Shown: piece by piece, positions 7,874-14,692 of the stretch | Layout: every line of letters starts with the position of its first letter | How positions within the stretch are numbered: the first letter of the stretch is position 1 | NCBI GenBank assembly: GCA_905203455.1 | Contig: CAJKVX010000018.1 | Span: forward strand, 1 to 15,405 | Length of the DNA stretch: 15,405 bases | Source of the DNA: an uncultured Eubacteriales bacterium | Lineage (GTDB): Bacteria > Bacillota > Clostridia > Christensenellales > UBA1242 | Direction of reading: 5' to 3' | Made by a program: the position numbers and the translations under genes | The notes under the pieces: model-generated | Databases searched by the model: none | What the model was told of the DNA's origin: nothing | What the model saw: only the letters and a program-made list of their open reading frames with translations

Positions 7874-9085
7874 ATGAAAAATTTTGTTAAAATTGTGGTA
7901 ATTTGCGGTGTTGTGTTGGCGGTTTTGCTTTTTGGAATTAGTGTTGTGCCTTTTGAAAGGTGGACGGGCATTGATTCAATGACAATTATATTTTCAGTTT
8001 TTATGGTGATTTTGGGGGCATATTTAATTGGGCTTATTGTGTTTGTTGTAATTAACAGACGGAAAAAGGTTGTTGAAGTGGTTGAATTTTCTGCCCCTGA
8101 TGATATGACTCCTGCTGATGCGGGCTATGTTATTGACAGGAAGGTTGATGACAGAGATGTTAGTGCACTTTTAATTTATTGGGCGCAAAAAAAATATCTT
8201 CAAGTGGATAAACAGGAAGATAATTCAGTTACACTTAAAAAACTTAAAGATGCGGACGAGCACATGAAAGTTTATGAGAAAACTTTATTTAATGCAATTT
8301 TTCAAAATGCCCAAGAAGTTAACTTAAAAGATTTGCCAACGCTTATTCATCCAGTTGCAAATAATATTAGAAACCAAATTAAGGTTGAAAATGATAACAA
8401 ATATTTCAGTGCAAAAAAATCTGGCGCTGCAACATGGATGACACTTGGAATAACCTGTATGTTGATTTTTCTATCATACTTTTTAGGTGGAGGTGGCGGA
8501 TTTTCAGTTTTTTGTGGCTTTGTGATTTTTATTATCAGCACTATATTTTCAAATGATTCAAGCAGGGTTTATGTTCAAAAAAGAATTAAAGGAATTGTTT
8601 CTTACTTTTTGGGAATTCTTTTGTTTTTAATATTTGCCGTGCTGAATTTAATATTTTCATTTAACAATTTGTATGCTTTAATTTTAGTTTTTGTTACAAC
8701 TGTGCTTTGTTTGTTAACATATATTCTTTGCCCTTTAATTGAATTTAGAAATGAGGCAGGCAAAAGAGTTCTTGGAAGTTTATTGGGGTTAAAAAATTAT
8801 ATTGAACTGGCAGAAAAAGAGAAAATGGAGAAAATGGTTCATAAAACGCCAGATGTTTTTTACCAAGTTATGCCATATGCATATGTGTTAAATGTTAGCA
8901 ATGAATGGATAGAAGAGTTTAATTTTGTCAAATCAATAGATAAAAAGAACCGCAAAGAAACAACTTTGGCATTAGGGCTTCTTGTTGCGTTGTTTGTTTT
9001 TGGCGATGGCGTTGAAATTTTAGGCGGGCTTTTTGGCGGAGGGTCTAAACAAAACAAAAAAGTTAACAAAAAAACACCAAAATGA
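7874..9085 (+). CDS. DUF2207-type membrane protein, lacking the N-terminal domain
   Basis: The 403 residues resemble the C-terminal part of DUF2207 predicted membrane proteins, whose function is unknown. A membrane segment lies at about residues 5-25 and another at 37-60, followed by the basic NRRKK. The family-like motif PDDMTPADAGYVID is at 75-88 and DDRDVSALL at 92-100. A cytoplasmic stretch and further membrane segments follow, then PYAYVLNVSNEW near the end, a last hydrophobic segment and a GGLFGGGSKQ tail. Full-length relatives start with a signal peptide and a large extracellular domain that is absent here. I start at ATG 7874, which has GAGG five bases upstream; a GTG at 7853 is in frame but has no ribosome site. 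It follows the array directly with no clear promoter; TTGACT at 7823-7828, inside the diverged last repeat, is a possible -35 box with a poor -10. Confidence 0.72.
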   Translation: MKNFVKIVVICGVVLAVLLFGISVVPFERWTGIDSMTIIFSVFMVILGAYLIGLIVFVVINRRKKVVEVVEFSAPDDMTPADAGYVIDRKVDDRDVSALLIYWAQKKYLQVDKQEDNSVTLKKLKDADEHMKVYEKTLFNAIFQNAQEVNLKDLPTLIHPVANNIRNQIKVENDNKYFSAKKSGAATWMTLGITCMLIFLSYFLGGGGGFSVFCGFVIFIISTIFSNDSSRVYVQKRIKGIVSYFLGILLFLIFAVLNLIFSFNNLYALILVFVTTVLCLLTYILCPLIEFRNEAGKRVLGSLLGLKNYIELAEKEKMEKMVHKTPDVFYQVMPYAYVLNVSNEWIEEFNFVKSIDKKNRKETTLALGLLVALFVFGDGVEILGGLFGGGSKQNKKVNKKTPK

Positions 9086-9103
9086 TAGTTGGTGTTTTTT
9101 GTT
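9071..9103 (+). terminator. Intrinsic terminator after the DUF2207-type gene
   Basis: AAAACACCAA (9071-9080) pairs with TTGGTGTTTT (9089-9098) around an 8-base loop that contains the stop codon, and a T run follows. Confidence 0.85.
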
Positions 9104-9255
9104 GTGTTGTGAATATTAAGTTTTGATTTTTGTGATTATGTGTAAATTCAAGGTTAAAATAAAAAAAAGAACGAACTGTTTGTAATTATTAAATACTAAA
9201 TTAAAAAAGCATTGTTTCGTAAGTAAAGGGTGAGTGGTGGCAAAAATATTTACCC

Positions 9256-9285
9256 TTGACGCGCATGTTATGGGTGTGATATAAT
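9256..9285 (+). promoter_or_regulatory. Near-consensus promoter of the small membrane peptide
   Basis: TTGACG (9256-9261), an 18-base spacer and a perfect TATAAT (9280-9285), with an extended -10 TG at 9277-9278. The start of transcription would lie near 9292, so the untranslated leader is little more than the ribosome site. Confidence 0.8.
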
Positions 9286-9306
9286 AACTATAGAGGAGGG
9301 GACGAT

Positions 9307-9453
9307 ATGAAACAAGTATCAAATAACAAAGATTTTTGGTTTTATCTTGGGCGAACTTGTGGAATTTGCTGGGAAATTTGTAAATGGATACTTTTTGTTA
9401 TGATTATTACCCCAATAATATTTTTAAGCACAATGCTTGGGAAGGGAAAATAA
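9307..9453 (+). CDS. 48-residue single-pass membrane peptide
   Basis: A short gene with the strongest expression signals in the window. GGAGGGG (9295-9301) lies five bases before ATG 9307, under a near-consensus extended promoter. The peptide begins MKQVSNNKDFWFYLGRTCGI, has three Cys residues at positions 18, 21 and 25 with aromatic residues between them, then one hydrophobic segment (about 27-43) and a basic GKGK end. One membrane helix with its N-terminus in the cytoplasm is possible. It has its own terminator downstream. I do not recognise a family. It could be a regulatory or stress membrane peptide, but nothing shows this. The Cys pattern could bind metal, which is only a guess. Confidence 0.6.
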   Translation: MKQVSNNKDFWFYLGRTCGICWEICKWILFVMIITPIIFLSTMLGKGK

Positions 9454-9560
9454 GGCAATAATAATATGCTGTTTTAAAATTAAAGGGTAAAGAGATTTAA
9501 AAATTGTATTTCTGGCATATGATTGAAACCAAAGTTAACTTATTTAAAATTTAAAAAATT

Positions 9561-9602
9561 AAAAACCACCGAGATTTAAGTTTTTACTTGGTGGTTTTTT
9601 TG
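9561..9602. terminator. Bidirectional terminator between convergent genes
   Basis: AAAAACCACC (9561-9570) pairs with GGTGGTTTTT (9590-9599), with a T run on the plus strand and a TTTTTAATTTTTT run on the minus strand. It lies between the small plus-strand gene and the minus-strand YhhN-family gene and can serve both. Confidence 0.85.
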
Positions 9603-9678
9603 TTTTTTATTTGGTTTTGTGTTTCTGTTGTTTTTTCTGTGTTGCATTAAAGAAAAATTGTGTCTTAAATTGTGTGTT

Positions 9679-9700
9679 AAAAAAGTTGGTTTTTAACTTT
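9679..9700 (-). terminator. Possible weak terminator just after the YhhN-family gene
   Basis: On the minus strand AAAGTT (9700-9695) pairs with AACTTT around AAAAACC and is followed by T residues to 9679. The six-pair stem has only one G-C pair, so it may be minor beside the stronger hairpin at 9561-9602. Confidence 0.35.
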
Positions 9701-9705
9701 GGTTT

Positions 9706-10398
9706 TTACACAAAGAACATAAAGGCTACAATGCTTATTTGGGCAAGATAGTAAAGAGTGTGATTGATGGTGATAAGTGCTTTGTTGTGAAGTTTGTCGC
9801 CAAAATATTGCATTGACAAAACTAAGTCGCTTAAAAGGAAAAGAATGAAGCCAACTGCTGCAATGTACATTATTGTTAGGTCAAGCGAAAGGGCAATTGA
9901 ATATGCCGCCATGAATACAAGTGCAACGGCATAAGAAAAACTTTGCCAAAAATATTTGCCGAAGTTAAGTTTTAAAACCTTGCTTGAAAGCATTATTAAA
10001 ATTGAAAGAACAATTGCAATTGCAAGTGAAATTAAAATGCAGTTAAGAAGATTTGAACTTGGGTTTGCAAGCAAACTTAAACCCGCGGCATAAAGAATGT
10101 GTCCAATGCCAAATGAAAGCATGCCTGCGTTGGTGTAAGGGTAATCACTTTCAGGGTAAATCACTTTAAGGTCAAGAACAATATCTCCAATAAGCCCCAT
10201 AACAAGTCCCATTGCAATTAGCCCTAGGCCAAGACCACCGCCATTTGTTACAACGGCTAAAATTCCTGCACACACAAAGGCAACTGATGCCAAAATTTTA
10301 GTAAGAAGCCCCGCAACTCCACCTTTTACCACTCTTACAGCAATAAAAACAATCATAAGCACAACACAAACAGATAAGCTTATAATTTCAAGTGCCAT
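9706..10398 (-). CDS. YhhN-family multi-pass membrane protein (lysoplasmalogenase-like)
   Basis: The 230 residues form about eight hydrophobic segments with almost no soluble loops, the size and layout of the YhhN/TMEM86 family. Some animal members cleave the vinyl ether bond of lysoplasmalogens; the bacterial role is not settled. Conserved polar residues sit in the membrane segments: GD at 71-72 in GLIGDIVL, H100 in FGIGHILYA, SD at 190-191 in FLLSDLVL, and NH at 212-213 before YYLAQ. An AAAGGAGG ribosome site precedes the ATG by six bases. It is transcribed leftward, divergent from the SCP2-like gene and convergent with the 48-residue peptide gene. Plasmalogens occur in many anaerobes, so a lipid role is plausible here, but it is inference. 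Confidence 0.78.
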   Translation of the reverse strand: MALEIISLSVCVVLMIVFIAVRVVKGGVAGLLTKILASVAFVCAGILAVVTNGGGLGLGLIAMGLVMGLIGDIVLDLKVIYPESDYPYTNAGMLSFGIGHILYAAGLSLLANPSSNLLNCILISLAIAIVLSILIMLSSKVLKLNFGKYFWQSFSYAVALVFMAAYSIALSLDLTIMYIAAVGFILFLLSDLVLSMQYFGDKLHNKALITINHTLYYLAQISIVAFMFFV

Positions 10399-10426
10399 AA
10401 TAACCTCCTTTTGTTTTATTTTTTTC

Positions 10427-10454
10427 AGTTTACATCAAATTTTTCAAATTTCAA
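10427..10454 (-). promoter_or_regulatory. Weak promoter candidate for the YhhN-family gene
   Basis: On the minus strand TTGAAA (10454-10449), a 16-base spacer and TAAACT (10432-10427) lie about 30 bases before the ATG. The -10 box is poor. Confidence 0.35.
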
Positions 10455-10471
10455 AATACTTAAAAAACATT

Positions 10472-10500
10472 TTAACTTTTTGTTTTTAGTTTGTTATAAT
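10472..10500 (+). promoter_or_regulatory. Promoter of the SCP2-like and dehydrogenase operon
   Basis: TTAACT (10472-10477), a 17-base spacer and a perfect TATAAT (10495-10500). A ribosome site GAGG follows at 10506-10509, so transcription would start at or just inside it. The boxes lie upstream of ATG 10516 and within the open frame's earlier Met, which argues against the longer start at 10411. Confidence 0.6.
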
Positions 10501-10515
10501 TGGTTGAGGTTATTT

Positions 10516-11421
10516 ATGGCAAAAAGTTTTATAATTAAACTGGTGTGTAAAATTTTAGGTAAGGCAATTCCTTATGTTTGCAGTAAAGACAGCCGAGCAA
10601 AGGAAACTTTTTTTAACTTGCCAAGTGATTTAACAATAAGTTTAGGCGTTTTTGGGGAAGGGGAATATCTTGTTTTGCACAAAACCAAAAACCAAATTTT
10701 GAAAGTCAGCAAAAAGGTTGATGATGTTGACTTAAAAATAATTTTTAAAAGCAGAAAAGCCGCAAAAATGGTTATGCTTGGCAAAATTGGTGTTGCCCAA
10801 AGTTATGCACGGCATGACCTTTTGCTTGCTGGAAACATAAACACAGCAGTGGCACTTGTTAGGGTTATTGATTTGTGTGAATATTACTTGTTTCCAAGGT
10901 TTATTACATATAAATTTTTACCTAAAATGAAAAAACAATTCAGTTCAATTCCTTTGTATTTTTATTGCTTGTTTGGAAGTCAATCTTTAATTAAAATTGA
11001 GCGGGAAGAAGAACTTGAAAAAAAGAACAATAAAAAGAAAAAAGACCATTCTGGAAATTTTGGGAAGGCTTGTAAGGTTGAAAAGGGCGAGGGCGTAAGC
11101 GAAAGTGAAACAAAAGAAACCTCTCAAACTTTAAGTGAAGACAACAGCGCCGAAACATTGATGAATGAAGTTTTAAATGGCAGCGCCGAAGTTTTTGATG
11201 AAGAAAAAGTAAATGACACCGCTGAAAGTTTAAATGAACAAAGTTTAAGTGAAATCGCCCAAACGGCAGGGTTAGAAAATTTAAATGAAAGTGCCAAAAA
11301 AGTAAGTGAAGCAAATGCTATTGAGGGCGTTTTGACTTTAAGTGAAGAGAATATAAATGAAGGAGCCCAAACTTTAAGTGAAGAAAGTTTAAAAGCCAAC
11401 GCTAAACCAAGTAAAAATTAG
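10516..11421 (+). CDS. SCP2-like lipid-binding protein with a 12-residue repeat tail
   Basis: The 301-residue product from ATG 10516 has two parts. Residues about 20-135 resemble an SCP2 sterol-carrier fold: strands around ISLGVFGEGEYLVL, then DVDLKIIFKSRKAAKMVMLG and LLLAGNINTAVALVRVIDL, where SCP2 proteins have a hydrophobic binding cavity. SCP2 domains bind lipids or fatty acyl groups. A Lys-rich linker (about 160-190) leads to an acidic tail made of seven 12-residue units (211-294) and NAKPSKN. The tail is probably a flexible or amphipathic spacer with no known role. The start at 10516 has GAGG six bases upstream; the longer frame from 10411 would cross the promoter. The dehydrogenase gene follows after 22 bases, so the two are probably co-transcribed. 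The SCP2 call rests on pattern only. Confidence 0.55.
   Translation: MAKSFIIKLVCKILGKAIPYVCSKDSRAKETFFNLPSDLTISLGVFGEGEYLVLHKTKNQILKVSKKVDDVDLKIIFKSRKAAKMVMLGKIGVAQSYARHDLLLAGNINTAVALVRVIDLCEYYLFPRFITYKFLPKMKKQFSSIPLYFYCLFGSQSLIKIEREEELEKKNNKKKKDHSGNFGKACKVEKGEGVSESETKETSQTLSEDNSAETLMNEVLNGSAEVFDEEKVNDTAESLNEQSLSEIAQTAGLENLNESAKKVSEANAIEGVLTLSEENINEGAQTLSEESLKANAKPSKN
11146..11397 (+). repeat. Seven tandem 36-bp coding repeats
   Basis: Seven in-frame 36-base units encode SAETLMNEVLNG, SAEVFDEEKVND, TAESLNEQSLSE, IAQTAGLENLNE, SAKKVSEANAIE, GVLTLSEENINE and GAQTLSEESLKA. The rough consensus is xAxTLSExxLNE. The best DNA match is between the last two units (CTTTAAGTGAAGA is repeated 36 bases apart). 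A shorter related piece, TSQTLSED, lies just before the first unit and is three residues out of phase. Confidence 0.85.
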
Positions 11422-11443
11422 TTTTGAGTGAAAGGAGAGAAAA

Positions 11444-12616
11444 ATGAACAGTTATTTTGAATTTATAAACACTGGCAAAATTCTTTGTGGGGACAATGCC
11501 CTTAATAACATTGCTTATGAATTAGATTTTTTGGGGTGCAAAAGCCCAATGCTGCTTTCAGATAATGGACTTTTAAAAATTGGAACTCTTGATGTTGTTA
11601 AAAACGCGTGCAAGGGAGTAACTTTTAACACGGTTTTTACTGACATTCCTGCTGACAGTTCAACAATTACCATTAACCAAATTGCAAGGCTTTACAAAAA
11701 CAACAAGTGTGATGGAATTGTTGCAGTTGGTGGCGGGTCAGTTATTGACACAGCAAAAGGGGTTAGGCTTATGCTTGGGCAAGAGTGCAGTAACATTTTG
11801 TCGCTTTCTGGAAATGAAATTGTAAAAAGGGGCAAGCATATTCCATTTATTGTTGTGCCAACAACAAGTGGAACGGGAAGCGAATGCACAGCCGTTGCCG
11901 TTATTTTAGATGCAAAAAGCAAAACCAAGTTAGAGTTTATTTCAAGCGAAATGCTTCCTGATGTTGCGGTGTTAGATGTTAAACTTACAAAATCTTTGCC
12001 ACCTAAACTTACGGCAAGCACCGCTGTTGATGCCTTGGTTCATGCAATTGAAAGTTATTCTTGCATTCAGAAAAATGTAATGAGTAATGCTTATGCAACA
12101 ATGGCTGTTAACCTAATTTCAAACAACCTTATTGACGCAATTGACAATAGTGACAGTTTTGCGCGTCTTAACCTTGCACTTGCAAGCAACATGGCAGGCA
12201 CCGCCTTTTCAAACTCAATGGTGGGCATTGTTCACGCAATTGGTCATGCTTGTGGGGCGGTTGCAAACATTCCGCATGGCAACGCAATGATGATGCTTCT
12301 TGCCCCTTGCATGAAGTTTAACCTTGATGTGTGCAATGTTGAATATAGCAAACTTTTGTTATATTTCACAAATGAAGATTTTTACGCATCAACAAAACCT
12401 GTTGACAGAGCCAAAGTGTTAATTGAAAAAATTGAAGAATTGATTTCAAGTTTGCAAGAAAAAACAGGCATAGTATTAAAACTTAGTGATTACGGCGTAA
12501 AAGAAAGCGACCTTGAAACGATTGCCCAAAAGGCAATAACAGATGGGGCAGCAATTGTTAACCCTAAAAAGTTTAATAAAGATGATGTTATTGAAATTTT
12601 AAAACAGATTTTTTAA
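11444..12616 (+). CDS. Iron-type (group III) alcohol dehydrogenase
   Basis: A 390-residue NAD(P)-dependent dehydrogenase of the iron-activated family, which interconverts alcohols and aldehydes or ketones. The N-terminal Rossmann-like half carries GGGSVIDTAK (from residue 96) and PTTSGTGSE, which bind the cofactor. The helical half carries the metal ligands D196 and H200 (in AVDALVHAIES), H264 (in GIVHAIGH) and H278 (in IPHGNAMM), at the spacing seen in E. coli FucO. Length is normal. The ribosome site GGAG lies seven bases before ATG 11444. It is the second gene of an operon with the SCP2-like protein. The substrate cannot be told from the sequence; butanol, propanediol and other short alcohols are all known in this family. 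Confidence 0.93.
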   Translation: MNSYFEFINTGKILCGDNALNNIAYELDFLGCKSPMLLSDNGLLKIGTLDVVKNACKGVTFNTVFTDIPADSSTITINQIARLYKNNKCDGIVAVGGGSVIDTAKGVRLMLGQECSNILSLSGNEIVKRGKHIPFIVVPTTSGTGSECTAVAVILDAKSKTKLEFISSEMLPDVAVLDVKLTKSLPPKLTASTAVDALVHAIESYSCIQKNVMSNAYATMAVNLISNNLIDAIDNSDSFARLNLALASNMAGTAFSNSMVGIVHAIGHACGAVANIPHGNAMMMLLAPCMKFNLDVCNVEYSKLLLYFTNEDFYASTKPVDRAKVLIEKIEELISSLQEKTGIVLKLSDYGVKESDLETIAQKAITDGAAIVNPKKFNKDDVIEILKQIF

Positions 12617-12707
12617 ACTGGTTTAAAAAGAATTGGTAAGTTGTTAACAAAATCAAGTTTTATGTTAATAAGTTTAATTGCCTTATAAAAACTAAGTTAA
12701 GAAAATT

Positions 12708-12730
12708 AAAATTTGCAATAATTGCAATTT
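12708..12730. terminator. AT-rich dyad after the dehydrogenase gene, possible terminator
   Basis: AAAATTTGCAA (12708-12718) and TTGCAATTT (12722-12730) form a stem with one bulged T and a three-base loop, but no clear T run follows. It may be a weak terminator or a protein-binding dyad, since the promoter of the next gene starts 16 bases on. Confidence 0.3.
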
Positions 12731-12745
12731 AATTTGCTAATTTAG

Positions 12746-12774
12746 TTTACAAGTTTGAATTTAAAAACTATAAT
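12746..12774 (+). promoter_or_regulatory. Promoter of the small three-helix membrane protein
   Basis: TTTACA (12746-12751, five of six), a 17-base spacer and a perfect TATAAT (12769-12774). Transcription would start near 12781. The in-frame ATG at 12755 falls inside this promoter and so is not the start. Confidence 0.75.
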
Positions 12775-12802
12775 AAAAGTGAAATTAGAAAGGGGGTTTA
12801 TT

Positions 12803-13123
12803 ATGGCACAAACAAAACAGTCAAGTCAAACCACAAAGTCATCTTCTTCAAAAAGTTCAAGTTTTTGGGGAATTAACAAAGTTTCATTTTATTTAATTGG
12901 AGCTGCCGCTTTATTTTATCTTGTGGCAATGGTGCTTTCAGCAGTTGGCATTAGCCTTAAAATTGTTTCGGCCATTCAAGGTGTTGTAACAGCCTTTATT
13001 ATTGCAGTTGTTGCAGTGCTTGCGTGGAGATATGTTAAAAACAAGCCAACAGTTTGGAAAGTGTTGTATGTTGTGTTCCTGCTTGTTGTTCTTGTGGGAA
13101 TAATCATTCCGCTTGTTGTGTAA
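12803..13123 (+). CDS. Small three-helix membrane protein, unknown function
   Basis: The 106-residue product starts at ATG 12803, six bases after AAAGGGGG. Its first 25 residues are polar and rich in Ser, Thr, Lys and Gln, likely flexible and cytoplasmic. Three hydrophobic segments follow, about residues 30-50, 54-75 and 84-105, with a WRYVKNKPTVWK loop between the last two. The protein ends inside the third helix. I do not recognise a family, and the low-complexity start gives no clue to function. It has its own promoter and a strong terminator, so it appears to be a single-gene unit. Confidence 0.75.
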   Translation: MAQTKQSSQTTKSSSSKSSSFWGINKVSFYLIGAAALFYLVAMVLSAVGISLKIVSAIQGVVTAFIIAVVAVLAWRYVKNKPTVWKVLYVVFLLVVLVGIIIPLVV

Positions 13124-13130
13124 AGCACAA

Positions 13131-13162
13131 AAACCTGAGAATTTATCTCAGGTTTATTTTTT
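13131..13162 (+). terminator. Intrinsic terminator
   Basis: AAACCTGAGA (13131-13140) pairs perfectly with TCTCAGGTTT (13146-13155) around a five-base loop, followed by ATTTTTT. Confidence 0.92.
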
Positions 13163-13256
13163 ACCATAAAAACCATCAATTTTAATGGTGGGTATTTATT
13201 CTTTTTCCTTTTTAATGGTTAAAAAGATGCACAACCATTAGAATAAGCCAATTTAA

Positions 13257-13285
13257 TTGACAAAAAGCGTTAATTGTGCTAACTT
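13257..13285 (+). promoter_or_regulatory. Promoter of the aspartyl-tRNA synthetase gene
   Basis: A perfect TTGACA (13257-13262) and, after 17 bases, a poor -10 TAACTT (13280-13285) rescued by an extended TG at 13277-13278. A TATATT at 13290-13295 is better matched but too far from the -35 box. Confidence 0.55.
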
Positions 13286-13313
13286 ATTCTATATTTTACA
13301 TTAGGAGATAGTT

Positions 13314-14591
13314 ATGAATATTTCGCAGATAAAACCTGGCAAAGTTGAATTTCAAGGCTGGATTGAAAATTTAAGAGATAAAAAGAGTATGCAGTTTATT
13401 GTTATAAGAGATTTATCTGGTAAAATTCAAATTACTGTTGAGAAAGAAAAACTTCCTGAAATTGCACAAGTTTTTTCAAGCGCAACTCTTGAATCAACTG
13501 TTAAGGTTAAAGGTGTTGCAGTTGCAAATGAATTTGTTAAACTTGGGGGAATTGAGGTTATTCCTGAAAGTGTTGAACTAACTAGCATTGCACAGGCTCT
13601 TCCAATTGGTCCTGAAAGTTCTATTGACCAAAGACTTGATTATAGGTGGATTGATTTAAGAACTGAAAGAAACCAGTTAGTTTTTCAATTTCAAAGTTTT
13701 TTTGTTAATAAAATGCGTGAGTTTTTAATTGATAATAACTTTATTGAAATTCACACTCCAAAAACAATTGCAACTGCAAGTGAAAGCGGAAGTGAAGTTT
13801 TTGAAGTTAAATATTTTGACACAAAGGCATATCTTACACAAAGCCCACAATTCTATAAGCAACTTGCAATGGCTGCTGGGTTTGAAAGAATTTTTGAGGT
13901 TGCACCATGTTTTAGAGCAGAAAAATCTCACACACGAAAGCACGCAACTGAGTTCACAAGTTTTGATGTTGAGTTTAGTTATATTAATTCTGTTCAAGAT
14001 GTGATGGACCTTGAAGCACAAATGCTAACTTACGCCCTTAAAGAGTCTTGTGAAAAATATGGCTCAAAAATTAAGCAGGTTTTTGGTGTTGATTTGGTTG
14101 TTCCATCATTGCCTTTTCCGCAAATGAAGTTGAAGGATATTTACACTGAACTTAAAGAAAGGTATGGCTATGAAGTTAGTGAAGATGAAAAAGACGACCT
14201 CACAACCGAAGCAGAAAGGCTTTGCGAAAAACTTGCCAAAGACAAATTTGGGCATGAATTTTTGTTTGTTACTGACTATCCTCCTAAAAAAAGGGCATTT
14301 TACCATATGAGAGAGAATGGGGTTCTTCAAGGTTATGACCTTATTTGGAAGGGCGTTGAAATAACATCAGGTGCTCAAAGGGAACACAGGTTTGAAGAAC
14401 TGAAAAAAAATGTTGATGAAAAAGGTCTTACCAAAGATGTTGAGTTTTATATGCAGTTTTTCAAATATGGCATTCCTCCTCATGGCGGGTTTGCCATTGG
14501 GGTTGACAGATTAACAATGCTTCTTTTAAACCTGCCTTCAATTAAAGAAGCTGAATTTCTGTTTAGGGGGCCTGACAGACTTACCCCATAA
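13314..14591 (+). CDS. aspS: Aspartyl-tRNA synthetase, compact archaeal-type
   Basis: Class II synthetase that charges tRNA with aspartate. The 425 residues hold an N-terminal OB-fold anticodon-binding domain (about 1-100) and a catalytic domain. Motif 2 has R201 in FRAEKSHTRKH followed by EFTSFDVEFS; motif 3 has R399 in GFAIGVDRL. The end, FRGPDRLTP, is the AspRS signature rather than the AsnRS one. Usual bacterial AspRS is near 590 residues because of a GAD insertion; this enzyme lacks it and resembles the archaeal form, which some Bacillota carry. Such enzymes are often non-discriminating and also make Asp-tRNA(Asn) for GatCAB to amidate; which applies here is not shown. AGGAGA lies six bases before the ATG, and a strong terminator follows. 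Confidence 0.88.
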   Translation: MNISQIKPGKVEFQGWIENLRDKKSMQFIVIRDLSGKIQITVEKEKLPEIAQVFSSATLESTVKVKGVAVANEFVKLGGIEVIPESVELTSIAQALPIGPESSIDQRLDYRWIDLRTERNQLVFQFQSFFVNKMREFLIDNNFIEIHTPKTIATASESGSEVFEVKYFDTKAYLTQSPQFYKQLAMAAGFERIFEVAPCFRAEKSHTRKHATEFTSFDVEFSYINSVQDVMDLEAQMLTYALKESCEKYGSKIKQVFGVDLVVPSLPFPQMKLKDIYTELKERYGYEVSEDEKDDLTTEAERLCEKLAKDKFGHEFLFVTDYPPKKRAFYHMRENGVLQGYDLIWKGVEITSGAQREHRFEELKKNVDEKGLTKDVEFYMQFFKYGIPPHGGFAIGVDRLTMLLLNLPSIKEAEFLFRGPDRLTP

Positions 14592-14607
14592 CTTTTAATA
14601 AAAATTG

Positions 14608-14632
14608 ACTCTTACTTTTGTAAGAGTTTTTT
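14608..14632 (+). terminator. Intrinsic terminator of the aspartyl-tRNA synthetase gene
   Basis: ACTCTTAC (14608-14615) pairs with GTAAGAGT (14620-14627) around TTTT and runs into six T residues. Confidence 0.92.
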
Positions 14633-14633
14633 A

Positions 14634-14662
14634 TTGCATGAGTGTGTTTATTTTGATATAAT
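14634..14662 (+). promoter_or_regulatory. Promoter of the glycosyltransferase gene
   Basis: TTGCAT (14634-14639, four of six), a 17-base spacer and a perfect TATAAT (14657-14662) with an extended TG at 14654-14655. The -10 element TGATATAAT is identical to the one before the 48-residue peptide gene. Confidence 0.72.
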
Positions 14663-14692
14663 CAAATAACAAATAAAATTAAAGGGGTTTTT

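Noticed and set aside
10411..10515. Longer N-terminus for the SCP2-like protein from ATG 10411
   Set aside because: The extension would run through the promoter (10472-10500), and only ATG 10516 has a ribosome site.
10991..11399. Overlapping minus-strand frames opposite the repeat tail
   Set aside because: They mirror the 36-base coding repeats of the plus strand and have no ribosome site or promoter.
12755..12802. Longer N-terminus for the small three-helix protein from ATG 12755
   Set aside because: The codons overlap the -10 box at 12769-12774, and the strong ribosome site serves ATG 12803.
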